From Actinomycetes bacterium (GTDB lineage: Bacteria > Actinomycetota > Actinomycetes > S36-B12): a stretch of 7,886 bases of DNA. Both the position numbers and the translations under genes were made by a program. The notes under the pieces were generated by a model. The model ran no database searches and had not been told where the DNA came from. It was given only the letters and a program-made list of their open reading frames with translations. Within the stretch, counting starts at the first letter, position 1. Every line of letters begins with the position of its first letter. The stretch is taken from positions 1 to 7,886 of the forward strand of contig JAUHZW010000092.1 in the NCBI GenBank assembly GCA_030425745.1, in the 5' to 3' direction. This document shows positions 6,607 through 7,886 of this stretch, one piece after another.

Positions 6607-7728
6607 ATGGCCGGCACGCACCTGAGTCCCGACATCGTCCGATCGCGCCTCGAACGGGTGCGTGCACTGGCGGCGGAGGAGGGTCTCGACGCCGTCCTCG
6701 TGTCGCCGGGCCCTGACCTGCGCTACCTCATCGGGTACGACGCCGTACCGCTGGAGCGTCTGACGCTGCTGATCGTCCCGGCTGCCGGCGAGACCCAGAT
6801 GGTGGTTCCGTTCCTCGAGGAGCCGGCCGCCGCGGCGAGCCCCGCGGGAGGCGCCGGTATCCCGCTCGTCACGTGGGGTGAGACAGACGATCCCTACGCC
6901 GCGGTCGCCCGGGCCCTGGGATCGGTCGCGTCGGTGGCCCTGGACAATCACATGTGGGCCGAGAAGGTCCTCCGGCTGCGTGATGCGATGCCCCAGGCGG
7001 AGCAGCGGCTGGCTGGGGCGCTCGTGGATCGCCTGCGCATGGTGAAGGACGCCGCGGAGATCGACGCGCTGACCACAGCGGCCGCCGCCATCGACCGTGT
7101 TCACGCAGCGGTGCCGTCTCTCCTGCGGGCTGGACGCACCGAGCGCGAGGTCGGCGCGGACATCGCCGATCGGATCCTGGCCGAGGGGCATGTCCGTGTG
7201 GACTTCGTCATCGTGGCCAGCGGCCCCAACGGCGCCAGCCCGCATCACGAGGTGTCCGATCGGGTTCTGCAGGAGGGAGATGCGGTGGTCGTCGACATCG
7301 GCGGCACGATGCCCGACGGCTATCGCAGCGACTGCACGCGCACGTACGCGATCGGCGATCCCGGCGAGGAGTTCACCGCCGCGTACGCCACCCTTCAGGC
7401 CGCTCAGCAGCTGTCGGTGCAGCATGTGCGCCCCGGGGTGACCTGTGCGTCGGTCGATGCCGTGGGACGCGACCATCTTGAGGCTGCGGGTCTCGGTGAC
7501 CTCTTCATCCACCGCACCGGGCACGGCATCGGTCTCGAGACGCATGAGGCCCCGTACATCGTGCAGGGCAATGAGCTGCCTCTGGTCGAGGGAATGGCGT
7601 TCAGTGTCGAGCCCGGCTTCTACCGCGCGGGAGTCCATGGCGCCCGCATCGAGGACATCGTCGTAGTCGGAGCCGAGGGTCCGATCGTCCTCAATCGGCA
7701 ACCGCATGACCTGGTGGTCGTTCCGTGA
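6607..7728 (+). CDS. M24 metallopeptidase, aminopeptidase P / Xaa-Pro dipeptidase type
   Basis: This 373-residue protein has two parts. The N-terminal creatinase-like domain (about 1-140) contains the typical LDAVLVSPGPDLRYLIGYD (27-45). The pita-bread catalytic domain (about 147-373) begins with RMVKDAAEIDAL (144-155). All five expected metal ligands are visible: D230 in VVVDIGG, D242 in YRSDCTRT, H306 in HRTGHGIGLETHE, E335 in SVEPG, and E349 in ARIEDIVVV. H213/H214 and H313 are likely active-site histidines. Such enzymes use a two-metal centre to release N-terminal residues next to proline or to split Xaa-Pro dipeptides, usually in the cytoplasm; sequence alone does not decide which. It has no signal peptide. 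By position and size it corresponds to M. tuberculosis PepE (Rv2089c). The ATG at 6607 fits the family start; an upstream in-frame ATG at 6484 would overlap the exonuclease and add 41 low-complexity residues, so it was rejected. Confidence 0.93.
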   Translation: MAGTHLSPDIVRSRLERVRALAAEEGLDAVLVSPGPDLRYLIGYDAVPLERLTLLIVPAAGETQMVVPFLEEPAAAASPAGGAGIPLVTWGETDDPYAAVARALGSVASVALDNHMWAEKVLRLRDAMPQAEQRLAGALVDRLRMVKDAAEIDALTTAAAAIDRVHAAVPSLLRAGRTEREVGADIADRILAEGHVRVDFVIVASGPNGASPHHEVSDRVLQEGDAVVVDIGGTMPDGYRSDCTRTYAIGDPGEEFTAAYATLQAAQQLSVQHVRPGVTCASVDAVGRDHLEAAGLGDLFIHRTGHGIGLETHEAPYIVQGNELPLVEGMAFSVEPGFYRAGVHGARIEDIVVVGAEGPIVLNRQPHDLVVVP

Positions 7729-7886
7729 CAGCCCATGGTTGGGGCGGTACTCGACGAATCCTCCTCATGGGAGGAGTCGTGTACGCCCCGAGCGCGCCTT
7801 TCGCCACCGCCATGATGATCGATGGTGGCACCATCGCCTGGATCGGTGAGGACACCGCCGCTGCGGTGCACCGTGAGGCTGCAGAT
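7725..7886 (+). CDS. Amidohydrolase-like protein, N-terminal fragment (3' end outside window)
   Basis: The frame starting with GTG at 7725 stays open to the end of the window (54 codons). Residues 11-20 (RILLMGGVVY) and 26-41 (FATAMMIDGGTIAWIG) resemble the first beta strands of amidohydrolases of the YtcJ/imidazolonepropionase type, where a gene product typically opens with LLLxGGxVY followed by AxxVxxGxIxxVG. The metal-binding HxH would lie beyond the window and cannot be checked. The GTG overlaps the peptidase stop as GTGA, and GGTGG at 7713-7717 is a possible ribosome site, so the two genes are probably cotranscribed and coupled. An internal ATG at 7767 would drop the strand-forming RILL residues and is less likely. 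The substrate is unknown. Confidence 0.75.
   Translation, partial: MTAHGWGGTRRILLMGGVVYAPSAPFATAMMIDGGTIAWIGEDTAAAVHREAAD
7754..7780 (+). other. Hairpin in the first codons of the amidohydrolase gene
   Basis: CTCCTC (7761-7766) and GAGGAG (7771-7776) pair perfectly around a 4-base loop ATGG. Outer arms ACGA (7754-7757) and TCGT (7777-7780) extend the stem across a 3-base bulge on the left side. The stem contains a strong anti-SD-complementary stretch (GGGAGGAG, 7769-7776) that has no suitably spaced start codon after it, and an in-frame ATG sits in the loop. The structure is plain in the sequence; a regulatory role is only a possibility. Confidence 0.4.

Noticed and set aside
6563..6667. N-terminal extension of the exonuclease to ATG 6667
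   Set aside because: The extra 35 residues are unlike the family, which starts just before LDSASLYYR, and they would overlap the divergent peptidase gene.
6559..7707. A 382-codon open frame on the - strand opposite the M24 peptidase
   Set aside because: It shows no family motif and exactly shadows a gene with all five metal ligands; this is a GC-driven artefact.
1..7886. CRISPR arrays, insertion sequences, tRNA or rRNA genes, phage or defence genes
   Set aside because: I saw no direct-repeat arrays, terminal inverted repeats, transposase motifs or tRNA-like cloverleaf sequence. Nearly all bases are accounted for by conserved core genes.

Overview
The window comes from a high-GC Gram-positive bacterium (Actinobacteria). 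The codons are strongly biased to G or C at the third position. The gene order pafB-pafC-tatA-tatC-helY, followed by a 5'-3' exonuclease and an M24 peptidase, matches the block I recall from Mycobacterium tuberculosis (Rv2096c to Rv2089c). There a membrane protein (Rv2091c) sits between helY and the exonuclease; here it is absent. The order Micrococcales is a guess, and the sequence alone does not fix the family. There are no mobile elements, CRISPR arrays, tRNAs, rRNAs or long repeats, and no gene-free gap exceeds about 75 bp.

Layout: (1) 1-1688, + strand: the 3' part of pafB and all of pafC, which overlap at ATGA. They encode the two WYL-family subunits of the PafBC DNA-damage transcription activator. 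(2) 1689-1762: a short gap with a candidate promoter at its left edge and a good ribosome binding site at its right edge. (3) 1763-5624, + strand: tatA, tatC and helY, tightly packed, with tatC and helY overlapping at GTGA. They encode the twin-arginine translocase core and a Ski2/Mtr4-type RNA helicase. (4) 5621-6562, - strand: a stand-alone 5'-3' exonuclease / flap-nuclease protein. It is convergent with helY, and the two stop codons interlock in one CTAG. (5) 6563-6606: a 44 bp divergent intergenic region with a likely leaderless promoter for the next gene. (6) 6607-7728, + strand: an M24 metallopeptidase (aminopeptidase P / Xaa-Pro dipeptidase type). (7) 7725-7886, + strand: the first 54 codons of an amidohydrolase-like protein, joined to the peptidase by a GTGA overlap.

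Functionally this is a conserved housekeeping block: a DNA-damage regulator, protein export, RNA remodelling, DNA processing and peptide turnover. I found no convincing undescribed system. The points worth a second look are small-scale: interlocked convergent stops, repeated 4-base coupling overlaps, a promoter whose -10 runs into a stop codon, a leaderless promoter, a hairpin in the first codons of the last gene, and a Cys/His cluster in HelY.
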